This document shows positions 8,872 to 18,618 of a stretch of DNA of 64,000 nucleotides, in pieces. The notes below the pieces were generated by a model that made no database searches, had not been told where the DNA came from, and was given only the letters and a program-made list of their open reading frames with translations. The stretch's first letter is position 1. Each line of letters opens with the position of its first letter. A program made the translations under genes and the position numbers. The DNA comes from Pancytospora philotis (Eukaryota > Microsporidia), in assembly GCA_023647555.1 (NCBI GenBank), contig JALRLY010000271.1, positions 50,937 through 114,936 of the forward strand. The letters are read 5' to 3'.

Positions 8872-9666
8872 TTAATTATTATCTACCTTGGGTGCAACGT
8901 AGAAGCGTATCTGGCCCAGCGTATCGTACAGCCGCACCTCGAAAAAGGCAGGCGCCGTCGTGCCGAGGTTGATGCTCAGCGCGTTGCTCAGATACGACAC
9001 CTTGTTCACGAGGTTGATGTACTTCATGGCGATCTCCACCTTGACGGCCTCGGAGCAGTCGACGGAGACGGAGGAGGAGTCGGACAGCAGCGTCATCGCG
9101 CTCTTCGTGAGGTCGCCGGTCTGGCGGAACGAAAAGCGGTCCTTCTCGCAGTTCAGGCTGATGTACTCGCCGAACGAGCCGATGTTCTTGGTGATCGTGC
9201 GGAACTGCTCGCAGGGCATGCGCGCGACCGAGTCGTACTCGAGCTGCGGCACCGAGTAGTTCGCGGTGCCGATTTCGTAGAGCGTGACGTCGAACACGTA
9301 GTAGGAATTCGCCATGGTGTGCTCGATCTTGAGGGTCTCCGGCTTGTCCTCGCACGAGAAGCGCAGCACGCTCGTCTCCTCGAGGGTGATGCCGCGCAGA
9401 ATCGTCAGCAGATTCTTGATCGGCACGCCGAGGTGGATGTCGCGGTCGCAGCGGAACTTGCTGAAGATCTCCTTGCGCATGAAGATGTCGACCAGCGCGA
9501 CGTGCATCGAGTCCATCACCTGTATCGCGAGGCCCTTCTCGTTCGCCTTGATCTCCATCTGGTCGACGATGTCGGCCAGGCTCTCGATGATCTTCTTGAG
9601 CATGGTGAGCCGCTCGACCGCGAAATTCTTGTCGTCTTTGCTGCTTTCGATTTCCAGTTCGAACAT
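8872..9666 (-). CDS. POL30: Proliferating cell nuclear antigen (sliding clamp)
   Basis: 264 residues from the ATG at 9666, close to the usual 258-261. The upstream extension of the frame to 9756 is rejected because AAAAATTTTCGGACCCAC ends right at 9666. Features of the two-domain clamp are visible: MFELEIE start, the DSMHVALVDIF segment (family DSSHVSLV) near residue 40, HLGVPIKNLL, and a C-terminal acidic KVDNN end. PCNA is the homotrimeric ring that tethers DNA polymerases delta and epsilon and many repair proteins. Its gene is convergent with POT1. Confidence 0.95.
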   Translation of the reverse strand: MFELEIESSKDDKNFAVERLTMLKKIIESLADIVDQMEIKANEKGLAIQVMDSMHVALVDIFMRKEIFSKFRCDRDIHLGVPIKNLLTILRGITLEETSVLRFSCEDKPETLKIEHTMANSYYVFDVTLYEIGTANYSVPQLEYDSVARMPCEQFRTITKNIGSFGEYISLNCEKDRFSFRQTGDLTKSAMTLLSDSSSVSVDCSEAVKVEIAMKYINLVNKVSYLSNALSINLGTTAPAFFEVRLYDTLGQIRFYVAPKVDNN

Positions 9667-9675
9667 GTGGGTCCG

Positions 9676-9684
9676 AAAATTTTT
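9676..9684 (-). promoter_or_regulatory. AAATTTT box of PCNA
   Basis: AAAAATTTT followed by CGGACCCAC and the ATG at 9666. It decides the start. Confidence 0.6.
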
Positions 9685-9871
9685 ACCTACATCACTGTGG
9701 ATTTTAGAGCAGAGTGGAAGTGGCAGTGGCACGGATTGAGCCTTATTGCAATGCAAAGGGATGCATTTGCTGGCGTCGGAGGCTTAAAATAATACCACTA
9801 ATGTGATTGTGCAAAACTCATTACGTCAGATGACACAAGCAAAGCAACACCAATTTACCAGTTTATTTTAC

Positions 9872-10378
9872 TCAATTCGCCTTGTAGAACTCGGAGCCGT
9901 CGTCGGCCGCCGCCTTGGACTCCTCGTACATGTCCAGCACGGCGTGGATGGCGCCGTCGATCCGGTGGTACTCCTCGTCCTCGTCGGGGTCCTTGTAGTC
10001 GTACTCGGGCGCGATGGCCTCCTGGCTCCCGCGGTACACGATGGTGTCGTGCCGCTCCATCACGAACGGGTACGAGTCGGCGTGCAGCTTCAGGAAATGG
10101 CTCGTCTGCACGCGCTCGTCGTTGAAGAGCACTATCTTGACCTGCACGCTGAACTCGCCCCAGCCGCGCTCGGTGAGCTCGAAGGGCGCCTCGGAGACCG
10201 TTCTGATCGGGTTGGGGAACGACTCGTGCAGCTTGAACTGGACCGACTTGACGAGGGACGGCTGCGCGCGGACGTAGCACGTCCACGAGTGCGACAGCTC
10301 GGGGATCTCCCGCTCCTCCATGGGGATGATCCGGGACTCGGAGCCGATTATGACCGGGACGGTCGCGTACCCATTCAT
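9872..10378 (-). CDS. YAF9: YEATS-domain protein Yaf9 (SWR1/NuA4 subunit)
   Basis: 168 residues. The YEATS domain runs from about residue 26 to 125: HSWTCYVRA, VQFKLHESFPNP, then PFELTERGWGEFSV. This is the order and spacing of Yaf9/GAS41. YEATS domains read acylated histone lysines. Yaf9 is shared by the SWR1 remodeller and the NuA4 acetyltransferase. The acidic C-terminal tail ends early; the coiled coil of yeast Yaf9 (226 residues) is reduced or absent. The start follows GCCGCTGCCCCA. PCNA lies downstream and the Hpc2-like gene upstream, all on the minus strand. Confidence 0.9.
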   Translation of the reverse strand: MNGYATVPVIIGSESRIIPMEEREIPELSHSWTCYVRAQPSLVKSVQFKLHESFPNPIRTVSEAPFELTERGWGEFSVQVKIVLFNDERVQTSHFLKLHADSYPFVMERHDTIVYRGSQEAIAPEYDYKDPDEDEEYHRIDGAIHAVLDMYEESKAAADDGSEFYKAN

Positions 10379-10530
10379 TGGGGCAGCGGACTAATGTGAA
10401 TTTTTAGAGAAACTGCTTACGAAAGATGAATGATGAATGCTGAACACAAGGCATGGTTGTTTGTCCTTTAATACACTGTTCCGCACATATAAACTATAGG
10501 CCACCACAGACTCAAACAACTACACAGCAT

Positions 10531-11853
10531 TTATTGATCAGACTGCTCCTTCGGGTCTAAATCATTGTTGAAAATCTTGGCATTCAGAGCATTCGAATTG
10601 CTCATAAGATCGAGGGAGGTGATCGGCGAGTTCCCATCGATGCTCGGGGCCGCGCTCTCGCTGCCGGCGGATGGCACGCCAGCACTAGAGGGAACATCAT
10701 TCAGATTATTTATATTTCTGCTGTTGTCCAGCTCAGAGCCCAGCGTATCGTTGGCCAGGGGCGCTTCCTTATCGCCGCTGTCCAGCACAAAGGCGCCCTT
10801 GAGAGCCGCTTCCAGGTCGTAGCGCTCCTGCGCAATGCTCGCCTCGATCATCTTGCGGATGTAGTACTTGAATTTGATCGCGTTCGTGCACAGATTGGGG
10901 AAGGAGGACATCAGGAACTCCGAGGCCTTCGAGCGCACCACGTTGATGCTCTCGTTCCCGCCCAGCACGCAGAAGCACATGTACAGCCAGTAGAAGCGGA
11001 TGAAGACGGCCATCGAGCGCGGATCCTTGAAGTTGTTGTACACCTTCCCGTCGGCGCTGTAGCAGTCCTCCTTGCTGAGCATCTCCACAATCAGTTTGTA
11101 CAGCTCCTCGATGCTGCTCTTAAGCAGCTCAAGGTAGTCGGCCTTTTCCTGCTCGGATGGCGCATTGGCTGCCGCAGGCTCGCCTTCCTGCTTCTCCTGC
11201 TTCTCTTGCTTCTCTTGCTTCTCTTGCTTCTCTTGCTTCTCCTGCTTCTCTTGCTTCTTGTTCTCCATCTTCTGTAGCACCAGCGCATTGGCGAAGCGGG
11301 CAACGCTGCCCTTCGGGAGCGGCTCGAACACCAGGTCAAGGATCCTGGGTGCCTTAGCCTCTGCGTCAGCATTTGGTGCAGGATTATCGCTTGCCGCCGC
11401 TGCTTCCTGCTCGTACATGAAGAACAGCCAGAATATCACGTTCGCGAACGGCGGCTCCTTCTTGTACTTCGCGCTGTTCGAGTATCCCTTGCGCAGTATT
11501 TTGTCGAACGAGAAGGTGAGCGGCTCGTCGCCGGCCTTCTCCCCGTTGAGCACGTCCTTGTGCAGCGCGCGCTTGGCGACCTCCTTGTTGTACCGCCGCG
11601 CGATCTTCTTCGGCTCCTCGGCCATCTCGCCTTTGTAGACGAAAAAGTTTTCGAGCTTGCACTCTATGTCCACCGCGGTCAGCTCGCCCTCGAACGACTC
11701 GAAGAACGGGTCGTTGTAGTCGTAGTCGTCCAGCTGGCGCCGCCGCTTAGACCTGGGCGCCGGCGCGAAGTCTATCTCCTTGCTGTCCATCACGTTCACG
11801 GCGATGTGCTGGTTCTCGGGGCCTTTTACCTCCTCCTTCTCTGGCACCGCCAT
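10531..11853 (-). CDS. HPC2: Hpc2/ubinuclein-like subunit of the HIR histone chaperone
   Basis: 440 residues. A basic KRRR cluster is followed by DDYDYNDPFFESFEGE near residues 40-60, the signature of the Hpc2-related domain (YDxxDPFID-E) that binds the HIRA/H3.3 machinery. KLENFFVYKGEM continues the domain as in ubinuclein. The rest is charged and probably helical, interrupted by a run of eight Lys-Gln-Glu triplets around residues 200-222. HIR deposits H3-H4 outside replication. The start follows GATCTGCCCAA. The identification rests on the short HRD motif only; the large C-terminal part is not recognised. Confidence 0.6.
   Translation of the reverse strand: MAVPEKEEVKGPENQHIAVNVMDSKEIDFAPAPRSKRRRQLDDYDYNDPFFESFEGELTAVDIECKLENFFVYKGEMAEEPKKIARRYNKEVAKRALHKDVLNGEKAGDEPLTFSFDKILRKGYSNSAKYKKEPPFANVIFWLFFMYEQEAAAASDNPAPNADAEAKAPRILDLVFEPLPKGSVARFANALVLQKMENKKQEKQEKQEKQEKQEKQEKQEKQEGEPAAANAPSEQEKADYLELLKSSIEELYKLIVEMLSKEDCYSADGKVYNNFKDPRSMAVFIRFYWLYMCFCVLGGNESINVVRSKASEFLMSSFPNLCTNAIKFKYYIRKMIEASIAQERYDLEAALKGAFVLDSGDKEAPLANDTLGSELDNSRNINNLNDVPSSAGVPSAGSESAAPSIDGNSPITSLDLMSNSNALNAKIFNNDLDPKEQSDQ
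11185..11257. repeat. 9-bp tandem repeat encoding (KQE)8
   Basis: CTTCTCTTG units, with a few CTCCTG variants, are repeated about eight times on the plus strand. On the minus strand they encode consecutive KQE triplets inside the Hpc2-like protein. Being in frame, length changes would only lengthen or shorten a charged helix. Confidence 0.9.
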
Positions 11854-12014
11854 TTGGGCAGATCTTACTGCTCATTTTATTTGGAATGGCAATATCAGCG
11901 CACTAAATTGCTTATCGTTAAAATAGTGCCTTATTTAAAAACTACAATGTTCATATCATCGCATGCATACAATTCTACAACCATAGAGTCTCGTGTACGA
12001 AAAAATTGAAGCCC

Positions 12015-14828
12015 ATGCGGCTGCAGATCTACAGCATCGAGCGCGCCTCTGACTCAGAGGTGTTCATCCACGGCCGGTACGTCCAGGAGGCGGGCAGCGG
12101 CCCGGCCCCCGGCGAGCAGATGGCGAAGGTGAAGGTCACCGGCATCGTATCGCCGGTGTACCTGCTGCCGTCGCCGGGGTGCCGTGACCGCCTGGTCGCC
12201 GACCTGCAGGCCTTTACGAAGGAGATCCTGCAGATCGAGGACGTGGTCCGCCACAACATATTCTACAGGAACTTCGACCAGACGCTCGAGATGCTGCGGC
12301 TATCGCTGCGCTCCAAGGTCTCGTTCGCCGGCTTCGAGTCAGACTACTGCGAGATGCTCGTCACGGAGTTCTCCAGCCCGATCAAGGACCTCGTGATCCG
12401 CTGCGGCCTGCGCGGCGCTTGTCTGGTGGATATTGCCGTGCCCGGCGTTACCATCGACTGCACCGGGCGCCTGGTCCTGCCGCCCGGCCAGCGCGTCCTG
12501 TCGGTCGGCTGCCAGGACGTCAAATACGCCGGTCCCGGCAGCCTGCGGAATCTGAGCACCGTGGCGATCGCGCTGGAGTCGATGAACGGCAACATCGTCG
12601 GGTTTTCCTGCTACGACAGGCAGGCCGTGCAGAGGGGCACGCTGCGGCATCTGCAGACGAGCGCGGCTGCTGCGACCTCCCGCGCGGGCGAGAGCGCCAG
12701 GGTATTCGATACGGCCACCGAGCTCACCAGCCACCTCAACGGTATTATTGCTGGCCACGAGGTCGTGGTCTACCACAACTTCCACAACAAGCACAAGCTG
12801 GCCCTCAAGGACAAGATCGTCTGCGATATCTTCGACTTTGCGTGCGGGAACATGAAGGGGAAGGACTTCTCCATCGCAGAGCTCGCGGCTGCCTACGAGC
12901 TAGAAACCGCCGGCGAGGAGGCCGTTACGATTATGGAGCTGTTTGACAGAATGCATGCGCTGGATCTCGGCGCGGAGCTGAGCGAGATCAGCGGCTGCCC
13001 ACTCAACAAGTGCCTTGAGAATGCGCAGCTCGAGCGCACCGAGTTTCTTCTTCTCCATGAGCTGTACGCGCTGAAGCACCTCTTTCCGCCCGAGACGCCC
13101 AAGCAGATGGAGAAGTACACCGGTGGGCTCGTGCTTGACCCCGTCCAGGGCTTCTACGAGGACATCATTATCCTGCTCGATTTCAATTCCCTCTACCCTT
13201 CGATCATCCGGGAGTACAACGTGTGCTTCTCTACCGTTGGCTTTGATGAGGAGACAGATGCTGCACAGACAGGTGCGCCAGAAGATGGGTGCGTTGCCCC
13301 AGACTGCGGAGCCGTGAAGGAGAACGGGGAGGAAAATGACATGGCCAGCAAGAAGGCCTGCATAGCGCCATCTCCATCGCTGCTCTTTCTGCCGCGGATC
13401 CTGAGAAAGCTGGTGGACCACAGGAAAGAAGTCAAGGAGATGATCAAGCAGGCCACGTGCCCCAACGAGCGGCTCGTGCTCGATATTCGGCAGAAGGCCA
13501 TCAAGCTGTGCGGAAACTCCATCTACGGGTGCCTGGGAAGCCCGGCGTCGCGCTTCTGTAACTACCAGATGGCGTCGTACATCACCGCGAAGGGCCGGGA
13601 GCTGCTGAGCACCGCCAAGCACGATGCGGAGGCCCTCGGCCTGCGCGTGGTCTACGGCGATACGGATTCGATCATGGTGCATACGAGGTTCCCGGGCAGC
13701 AACGAGCATCTGGCCGAGGCGCTGCGGACCGCTGGCGTGCTCGCCGAGAGAATCAACAGCCGCTTCAGCCACATCGAGATCGAGGCGGAAAAGGCCTTTA
13801 AAAAGCTGCTGCTGCTGACCAAGAAAAAATACGCAGCGCTTGTATTCAAGGGCCAGGATTCCTACATCGAGTCCAAGGGCCTTGACATGCTGCGCCGCGA
13901 TTTCTGCAAAGTCAGCACGGATCTTTCTAAGCGGGTGCTCGATATTATACTCGAGGACCAGGAGAAGTGCCAGGGCGGCAGGACCAAGCCGGAGCGCATC
14001 TACGAGGCGTGCCAGAGCGTGGCCACTTCCCTGCACAGCCTGCCCGCCAGCGACTTCAGCATCTACTCGTCCTTCAGCAAGGACCCGATGCTGTACACCT
14101 CGGCGCACGGGCTGCCGCATGTAAACCTGGCGCTGCGGCTCAAAAAGGAAAAGGGCGTCGTTTACAAGCAGGACGATGTTATCCAATTCGTCATCGGCGA
14201 GGGCTCGGGTCCCATCAGCGGGCGGGCCTTCCACCCCAACGAGAACTTCAAGATCGACTACACCTACTACATCAAGTCCCAGATCCTGCCGCCGCTGATT
14301 CGGCTGCTGAGCGCCTGGCCAGGCGTTAGCACCAAAAAGATCGAGCTGGTCTTCGGCCTGACCAGCGAGGCCACTTCGGCGCCGATCGAGAGACGCGGGA
14401 TCACCTTCATCATGCCGTGCTGCCAGGCAGTGCAGACGCCGGCATCCGTCTGCGTGAGCTGCTCGCAGCCGGTCAGGGACGATTTCTATATCGAACGCGT
14501 GTCCAGGATGCTCGCCGAGCAGTGCCTCGCTCTGTACCACACGCCCGCGCTCTGCTGCGCCTGCAACATCAACTACACCAACCATCTGTTGCAGTGCCTG
14601 CAGTGCGGCGCCGCGCTTGCCTTCAAGCCGAAAAACCTGCAGTTCGACCAGTTTGTTACGAACCTCGAGGCTTCCTTCCGCCAGCTCAACATCCAGCCCA
14701 TCGACCAGATGCTGCGGTCGTACTCGAAGTTGTCTGCGTACCGCTGCGTCGACTTCAGGAAGTACTTCAGTGAGGAGATCGCCCAGTACAACAGAGAGGC
14801 GCCCAGGAGCCGCAAGAGCCTTATGTGA
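12015..14828 (+). CDS. POL1: DNA polymerase alpha catalytic subunit
   Basis: 937 residues from the ATG at 12015, which follows AAAAATTGAAGCCC. Family B motifs are complete: DFNSLYPSIIREYN (motif A, near residue 390), KLCGNSIYGCLGS (motif B, near 496) and YGDTDSIMV (motif C, near 546). Motif A and its flank are the Pol alpha version rather than delta or epsilon. The C-terminus has two Cys clusters: a CC-x8-C-x2-C type from about residue 801 and a second CC-x-C...C-x2-C set near 845-870. These match the zinc modules that bind the B subunit. Yeast Pol1 has 1468 residues. Most of the missing part is the N-terminal extension that binds Ctf4. The enzyme extends primase primers at origins and on the lagging strand. 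Confidence 0.95.
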   Translation: MRLQIYSIERASDSEVFIHGRYVQEAGSGPAPGEQMAKVKVTGIVSPVYLLPSPGCRDRLVADLQAFTKEILQIEDVVRHNIFYRNFDQTLEMLRLSLRSKVSFAGFESDYCEMLVTEFSSPIKDLVIRCGLRGACLVDIAVPGVTIDCTGRLVLPPGQRVLSVGCQDVKYAGPGSLRNLSTVAIALESMNGNIVGFSCYDRQAVQRGTLRHLQTSAAAATSRAGESARVFDTATELTSHLNGIIAGHEVVVYHNFHNKHKLALKDKIVCDIFDFACGNMKGKDFSIAELAAAYELETAGEEAVTIMELFDRMHALDLGAELSEISGCPLNKCLENAQLERTEFLLLHELYALKHLFPPETPKQMEKYTGGLVLDPVQGFYEDIIILLDFNSLYPSIIREYNVCFSTVGFDEETDAAQTGAPEDGCVAPDCGAVKENGEENDMASKKACIAPSPSLLFLPRILRKLVDHRKEVKEMIKQATCPNERLVLDIRQKAIKLCGNSIYGCLGSPASRFCNYQMASYITAKGRELLSTAKHDAEALGLRVVYGDTDSIMVHTRFPGSNEHLAEALRTAGVLAERINSRFSHIEIEAEKAFKKLLLLTKKKYAALVFKGQDSYIESKGLDMLRRDFCKVSTDLSKRVLDIILEDQEKCQGGRTKPERIYEACQSVATSLHSLPASDFSIYSSFSKDPMLYTSAHGLPHVNLALRLKKEKGVVYKQDDVIQFVIGEGSGPISGRAFHPNENFKIDYTYYIKSQILPPLIRLLSAWPGVSTKKIELVFGLTSEATSAPIERRGITFIMPCCQAVQTPASVCVSCSQPVRDDFYIERVSRMLAEQCLALYHTPALCCACNINYTNHLLQCLQCGAALAFKPKNLQFDQFVTNLEASFRQLNIQPIDQMLRSYSKLSAYRCVDFRKYFSEEIAQYNREAPRSRKSLM

Positions 14829-15245
14829 GCATTTGTGATTAAATTTACTTGATATGCGATTTTGAATGAGGGTTTATTGAATATTATTGGATAAAATAGT
14901 CCTGCGTGTATTTTAGAGCACGCAGTGTTGTACTTCGATATAAGAAACTCTAGGCTCGATGAAAATGGCCGCGCGGCGCTTCTTGTTGCGCGCTAGGATA
15001 TCAGGTGATCTGCATCGATCATGACTCCGGTGACGCGCCGTGTCAAAGCAAATACCAAAGAGCTCTGATGCCATACTGCCGACAAAGTGTACGCTACAGT
15101 GCACTGGCCGTTATAAGAATTTAATCTCTAAGGCGTGGGTATATGCGGCATGCTGGTCAATACTCGCAATGCTCCCGCACTAAATCGGATAACTAGAAGT
15201 ATTAAAGCAGCTACTTAGTAGTGGACACAGAGCTATCGCTTCTCA
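14829..15245. other. Intergenic gap POL1 to secreted family gene A
   Basis: 417 bases between two convergent genes. No ORF with a leader motif, no tRNA and no repeat seen. Confidence 0.5.
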
Positions 15246-16472
15246 TTAACGGCACTTCTCAAACACTAGACTCAGTTTTTCAGGGCTAAGCATAACCATG
15301 TACTTTAGTATGAGCACCTCACGGTCATACGTACCCCTAGCGTTGACATCCAGATCCTTGAACATCCTGCGTAGCCATCCCGGCGAGATTGCGTCGAAAT
15401 ATTTCGCATCATCCCTCCACTTTGTTTCCAGGCTGTGAAATATGCCGAACGAGGGTATCAGGACATGGAAGAGATTATCCAGTGCTTGCTCGGGAAAATT
15501 AAATGCACCTTTTATGTATTCGATATAGTTGAGCACGAACTCTGGGCTGACATTTTCGTATTTCTGCTTCTTGATACGCATAGCAACATACCGTGATATC
15601 GTCACTGGCGAGCACGGGATCCTGAAGAACACAAAAGAATCTCTGCGGCCGTCAGATACCACATATTTAACGATGCGCCGCGAGAGCGCGGTCTGCTGTG
15701 GCGCGCTGAACACATCTGGCTGCAGCGCGATGCGGACTGCTTTATAGATAGTCGACTTGAACTTCTCACGGCTGCCAGCGTCACTGAGCAATAAACCGAA
15801 AAGCTGCGCAGACGCCCTAGGCAGCATCTTGGTTCCCAGATGGCGCATTGTATTGTGTATATAGATCACTATATCAAAAGCGTTGTTAATTCCTACGCCA
15901 TGCTCAACGAGGTGTTGCAGGCCTTCATTTGCACCTGCTCTTACTAATGCCTGCAGGCGCTCCCTAGCATTTCCCAGCCTGGTTCGGTGCAGCGCTGCCT
16001 TATTATGGCCGTCATTCGGCATTTCAGAACGATCCCTGGCATACACCTTGCAAAGCACCTTTTTCAGCAGCAGATGGCCAGCATAGCCAAGCTTTGATAG
16101 TAGCTGTTCTTCGAGCAGCGCAGGCCAGGCGCGATCAGCGATAATGGAGTACGCTATGGCGCGCGCCTTGCTATTACTGTCAACAGAGCGCAGCTGCCCG
16201 CTCGTCAATTCTGAAGTGATCTCCCCGGAGCCGTATTTCAGGCAGATTTTAAATAGCTGGTCCAGAATCTTCACCTCGAGCGGATTGTATCCTGGCTTAA
16301 CGATATCGCCGAAGTAAACATAGTCGTTTCTTGGGAAACTTGGCGCGGGTTTTACTGCTGTCTCTTTGTCAGTAGCGCAGTACGCCAGTAGCAGATACGC
16401 AGGTATTCTGGCCAGCATCACACTGGGTAATTTTTGCATCGTTTCCAACTGCACAGGTAACCCATTATACAT
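15246..16472 (-). CDS. Secreted-family protein A, divergent single unit
   Basis: 408 residues, function unknown. The ATG at 16472 follows CTAGCCCA. A second Met at residue 12 would give a better-placed signal peptide (hydrophobic ARIPAYLLLAYCA), so the start is not certain. The order of features matches the family found between 22 and 44 kb. These are an N-terminal hydrophobic stretch, a charged segment around residues 55-75 where other members have their conserved I-S-P-F/L block, and near residue 320 VSPEFVLNYIEYIK. That last block corresponds to VSPYFVLQYIxHIQ of the other members. It is the most diverged copy seen. Prediction is secretion or membrane delivery followed by an all-helical body; no catalytic motif is visible. 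Confidence 0.6.
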   Translation of the reverse strand: MYNGLPVQLETMQKLPSVMLARIPAYLLLAYCATDKETAVKPAPSFPRNDYVYFGDIVKPGYNPLEVKILDQLFKICLKYGSGEITSELTSGQLRSVDSNSKARAIAYSIIADRAWPALLEEQLLSKLGYAGHLLLKKVLCKVYARDRSEMPNDGHNKAALHRTRLGNARERLQALVRAGANEGLQHLVEHGVGINNAFDIVIYIHNTMRHLGTKMLPRASAQLFGLLLSDAGSREKFKSTIYKAVRIALQPDVFSAPQQTALSRRIVKYVVSDGRRDSFVFFRIPCSPVTISRYVAMRIKKQKYENVSPEFVLNYIEYIKGAFNFPEQALDNLFHVLIPSFGIFHSLETKWRDDAKYFDAISPGWLRRMFKDLDVNARGTYDREVLILKYMVMLSPEKLSLVFEKCR

Positions 16473-16985
16473 TGGGCTAGAATTAGAGTATCGTATTTCA
16501 TCAGTGTGGCTGGCGTTGTAGAGCTGAAAAGAAACGCGGAGTGCGACACCAGCAATGGTTTGAGTCTGAATGAGGGAATATGCTCAAGAGTGCTGCTGTG
16601 AACCTAGAACTAATTGAAAAGACAAATTTTGTACAAAATTTATCTTGCGAAAGCTCTGAGAACCTGTCACAGGGCTGTAGTATTTCAGACAAGACTACTC
16701 ACGTGGTCATTTGTTTAACTGAAACTAAAGATTCACGAAGTCATAATACTGCGAGCAAGCAAGCCTATAATTGGCCAGCATTAAACACTTAAGAGAATAA
16801 TGGGCCATGCAATGCTAGGCTAATTCGTGCTTACGGCAATGATCATGGCATCACCAATCTGCTCAATTTCATGGAATACGCGCACCAATGAAACTTTACC
16901 GACGCCAACACTCGAACACCTATTAGACAGACGGTAAATGCCCGCTGCAACAACATGAAATCGCTTAGCATGCTGTATAATTTAC
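16473..16985. other. Intergenic gap between family gene A and TOM40
   Basis: 513 bases. An AAATTTTGTACAAAATTTA stretch lies at about 16624-16642 but no ATG with an open frame follows it. No gene or structured RNA recognised. Confidence 0.5.
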
Positions 16986-17819
16986 TCAACCCTCGAAAAA
17001 GAGCCCAACGCCGTAGTTGAAGCCGGCTTCGTCGCACGTCCCATTGAAGCTGACCGTCAGGCCCTCGGTCAGCTTCTCGTTCCACTCGCAGCCGAAGTTG
17101 AGCGACTGGTCCACGCTGCACTTCAGCTCCGTTCTGAACGTCCGCAGCCGCAGGCCAGCCGCGGTGGAGAAGTAGCTCTGCGACCGCTGCAGCTCCGCAC
17201 CGACCTCGACATTGCCAAACACGCGCCTGTAGAAGCTGGCAACGACCAGGTTGAACCGCTGCAGACTCAGGCAGTACACCGAGTCGTTCTTCTCGTAGCG
17301 CGACGAGAGGGCGATGCCGAGCTCGCCGTCCATCCCGACGGCCTCCATGCCGACGAACACGCGCCCGAAGGCGCGCCAGCAGTTGAATACGTAGATCAGG
17401 TTCGAGGCCTGGATCGCCGGGCTGATGAGCTTCAGCCCCATGTTGTAGAAGCGCCCGCTGTACAGGGACTCGAGCTGCGCGTACACCTCGCGCTTCGACG
17501 AGACGATCGAGTGGATGCGCGCCGTGATCGGGCCGCAGGCGACCGACGAGCGGAGCTGGTAGCTGCGATCCGTATCGAAGCACATCTGGAAGACGGAGCG
17601 CGGGAAGGAGAGCGTCGTGAAGTACTGCACGGTGGGCGAGTGGCCCGTCTTGATCGCGGAGAGCTGCAGATAGGGGAGCACCATCTTGCTGATTTCGTAC
17701 TTTATGCCGGTGCTGCGCGAGTGATTCGTCAGAGCGGCCGCCTCGCGGTTGTAGCTGTCGTAGCTGGTGGCGAGTGGCTTTGAGTCGGCGCTGAATAAAT
17801 TTTTGAGGCTCCAAGCCAT
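16986..17819 (-). CDS. TOM40: Tom40-like outer-membrane import pore (mitosome)
   Basis: 277 residues from the ATG at 17819, chosen because GCCGCGCCCAC directly precedes it. The frame continues seven residues upstream without a leader. After a short N-terminal segment the sequence is a series of alternating polar and hydrophobic beta strands (for example GVGLFFEG at the very end, AGLRLRTFR and FGRVFVGMEAVGM). There is no helix-rich region, as expected of a 19-strand porin. The last strand fits a beta-signal. Microsporidia retain Tom40 as the only certain pore of the mitosomal outer membrane. VDAC would be the alternative, but microsporidia are known to lack it. Confidence 0.6.
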   Translation of the reverse strand: MAWSLKNLFSADSKPLATSYDSYNREAAALTNHSRSTGIKYEISKMVLPYLQLSAIKTGHSPTVQYFTTLSFPRSVFQMCFDTDRSYQLRSSVACGPITARIHSIVSSKREVYAQLESLYSGRFYNMGLKLISPAIQASNLIYVFNCWRAFGRVFVGMEAVGMDGELGIALSSRYEKNDSVYCLSLQRFNLVVASFYRRVFGNVEVGAELQRSQSYFSTAAGLRLRTFRTELKCSVDQSLNFGCEWNEKLTEGLTVSFNGTCDEAGFNYGVGLFFEG

Positions 17820-17973
17820 GTGGGCGCGGCAGCCGAGCATTTTTAGGAGATGCCGGCGGTGTCTCTATGAAATTACAAGGCGATTGCTAAGATCGATCAA
17901 ACAGAGCCATATTTTATACACTGCTGCGTGCTATACATAGTATGCCGCATCCGTTACACATGTGGCACATTTG

Positions 17974-18618
17974 TTACAACTTGCTTATGAACCGGTACAT
18001 AAGATTCTTGCCCGTGATGCAGAGCTGCCGGCCGCTCCCGTATACTTTAAAATTATCGCCGTCCTGAACGACGGAGACCTCATCGCCGCGCAGCTGAATA
18101 GCCGTGTCTATCTTCTTTCCGATGCGCAGCAGCCTGTGGTCCCCGCAGCGCTCCTCCTCGATCGCAAAGGGGCTGAGGATAATGTACGCCTCGCAGTGGA
18201 CTATCTCGTCCTTCCTGACTCTGAAATCTGCAAACTCTTCGTACTGCAGGATGCCCTCGTCCACCTTCACGTGCTTCTCTTTGATGTAGTTGATGAGCAG
18301 GCACCGCTCGGGCGCAGCGTCGTGGCGCTCCGATGAGCCGCTGCTGTCCGACTCCTGGGACTCGTATAGGGGAGGCACGGCCTCGCTGCTGCTGATATCC
18401 AGCTCATTCAGCGCCCTGCTGCTCCAACGGCGGTCGCCCTCCTCGGCTTCTGTGGTGCAGTTTGCTCCGTACTCGCCCGATCGGGATACCGGCACGACGA
18501 TGTAGGGGCGCTTTAGCATATACTCGGTCGTTTCGTACTTAACCTCGAGGTAGTCGTAGTCCACACCGCGGCTGGTCTCAATCACCTCGCCCTCGAACGC
18601 GCTCTTCATATGAGGCAT
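17974..18618 (-). CDS. Uncharacterised protein, 214 residues
   Basis: I do not recognise this protein. It starts MPHMKSAFEGEV; the fourth residue is an alternative start. Two beta-rich parts (about residues 5-45 and 120-214) flank an acidic, serine-rich linker with an SSSEA...ESQESDSSGSS composition. No signal peptide or membrane segment is visible. The frame is kept over the whole length and the codon usage is like that of neighbouring core genes, so it is probably real. It is tandem with TOM40 on the same strand. Confidence 0.5.
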   Translation of the reverse strand: MPHMKSAFEGEVIETSRGVDYDYLEVKYETTEYMLKRPYIVVPVSRSGEYGANCTTEAEEGDRRWSSRALNELDISSSEAVPPLYESQESDSSGSSERHDAAPERCLLINYIKEKHVKVDEGILQYEEFADFRVRKDEIVHCEAYIILSPFAIEEERCGDHRLLRIGKKIDTAIQLRGDEVSVVQDGDNFKVYGSGRQLCITGKNLMYRFISKL

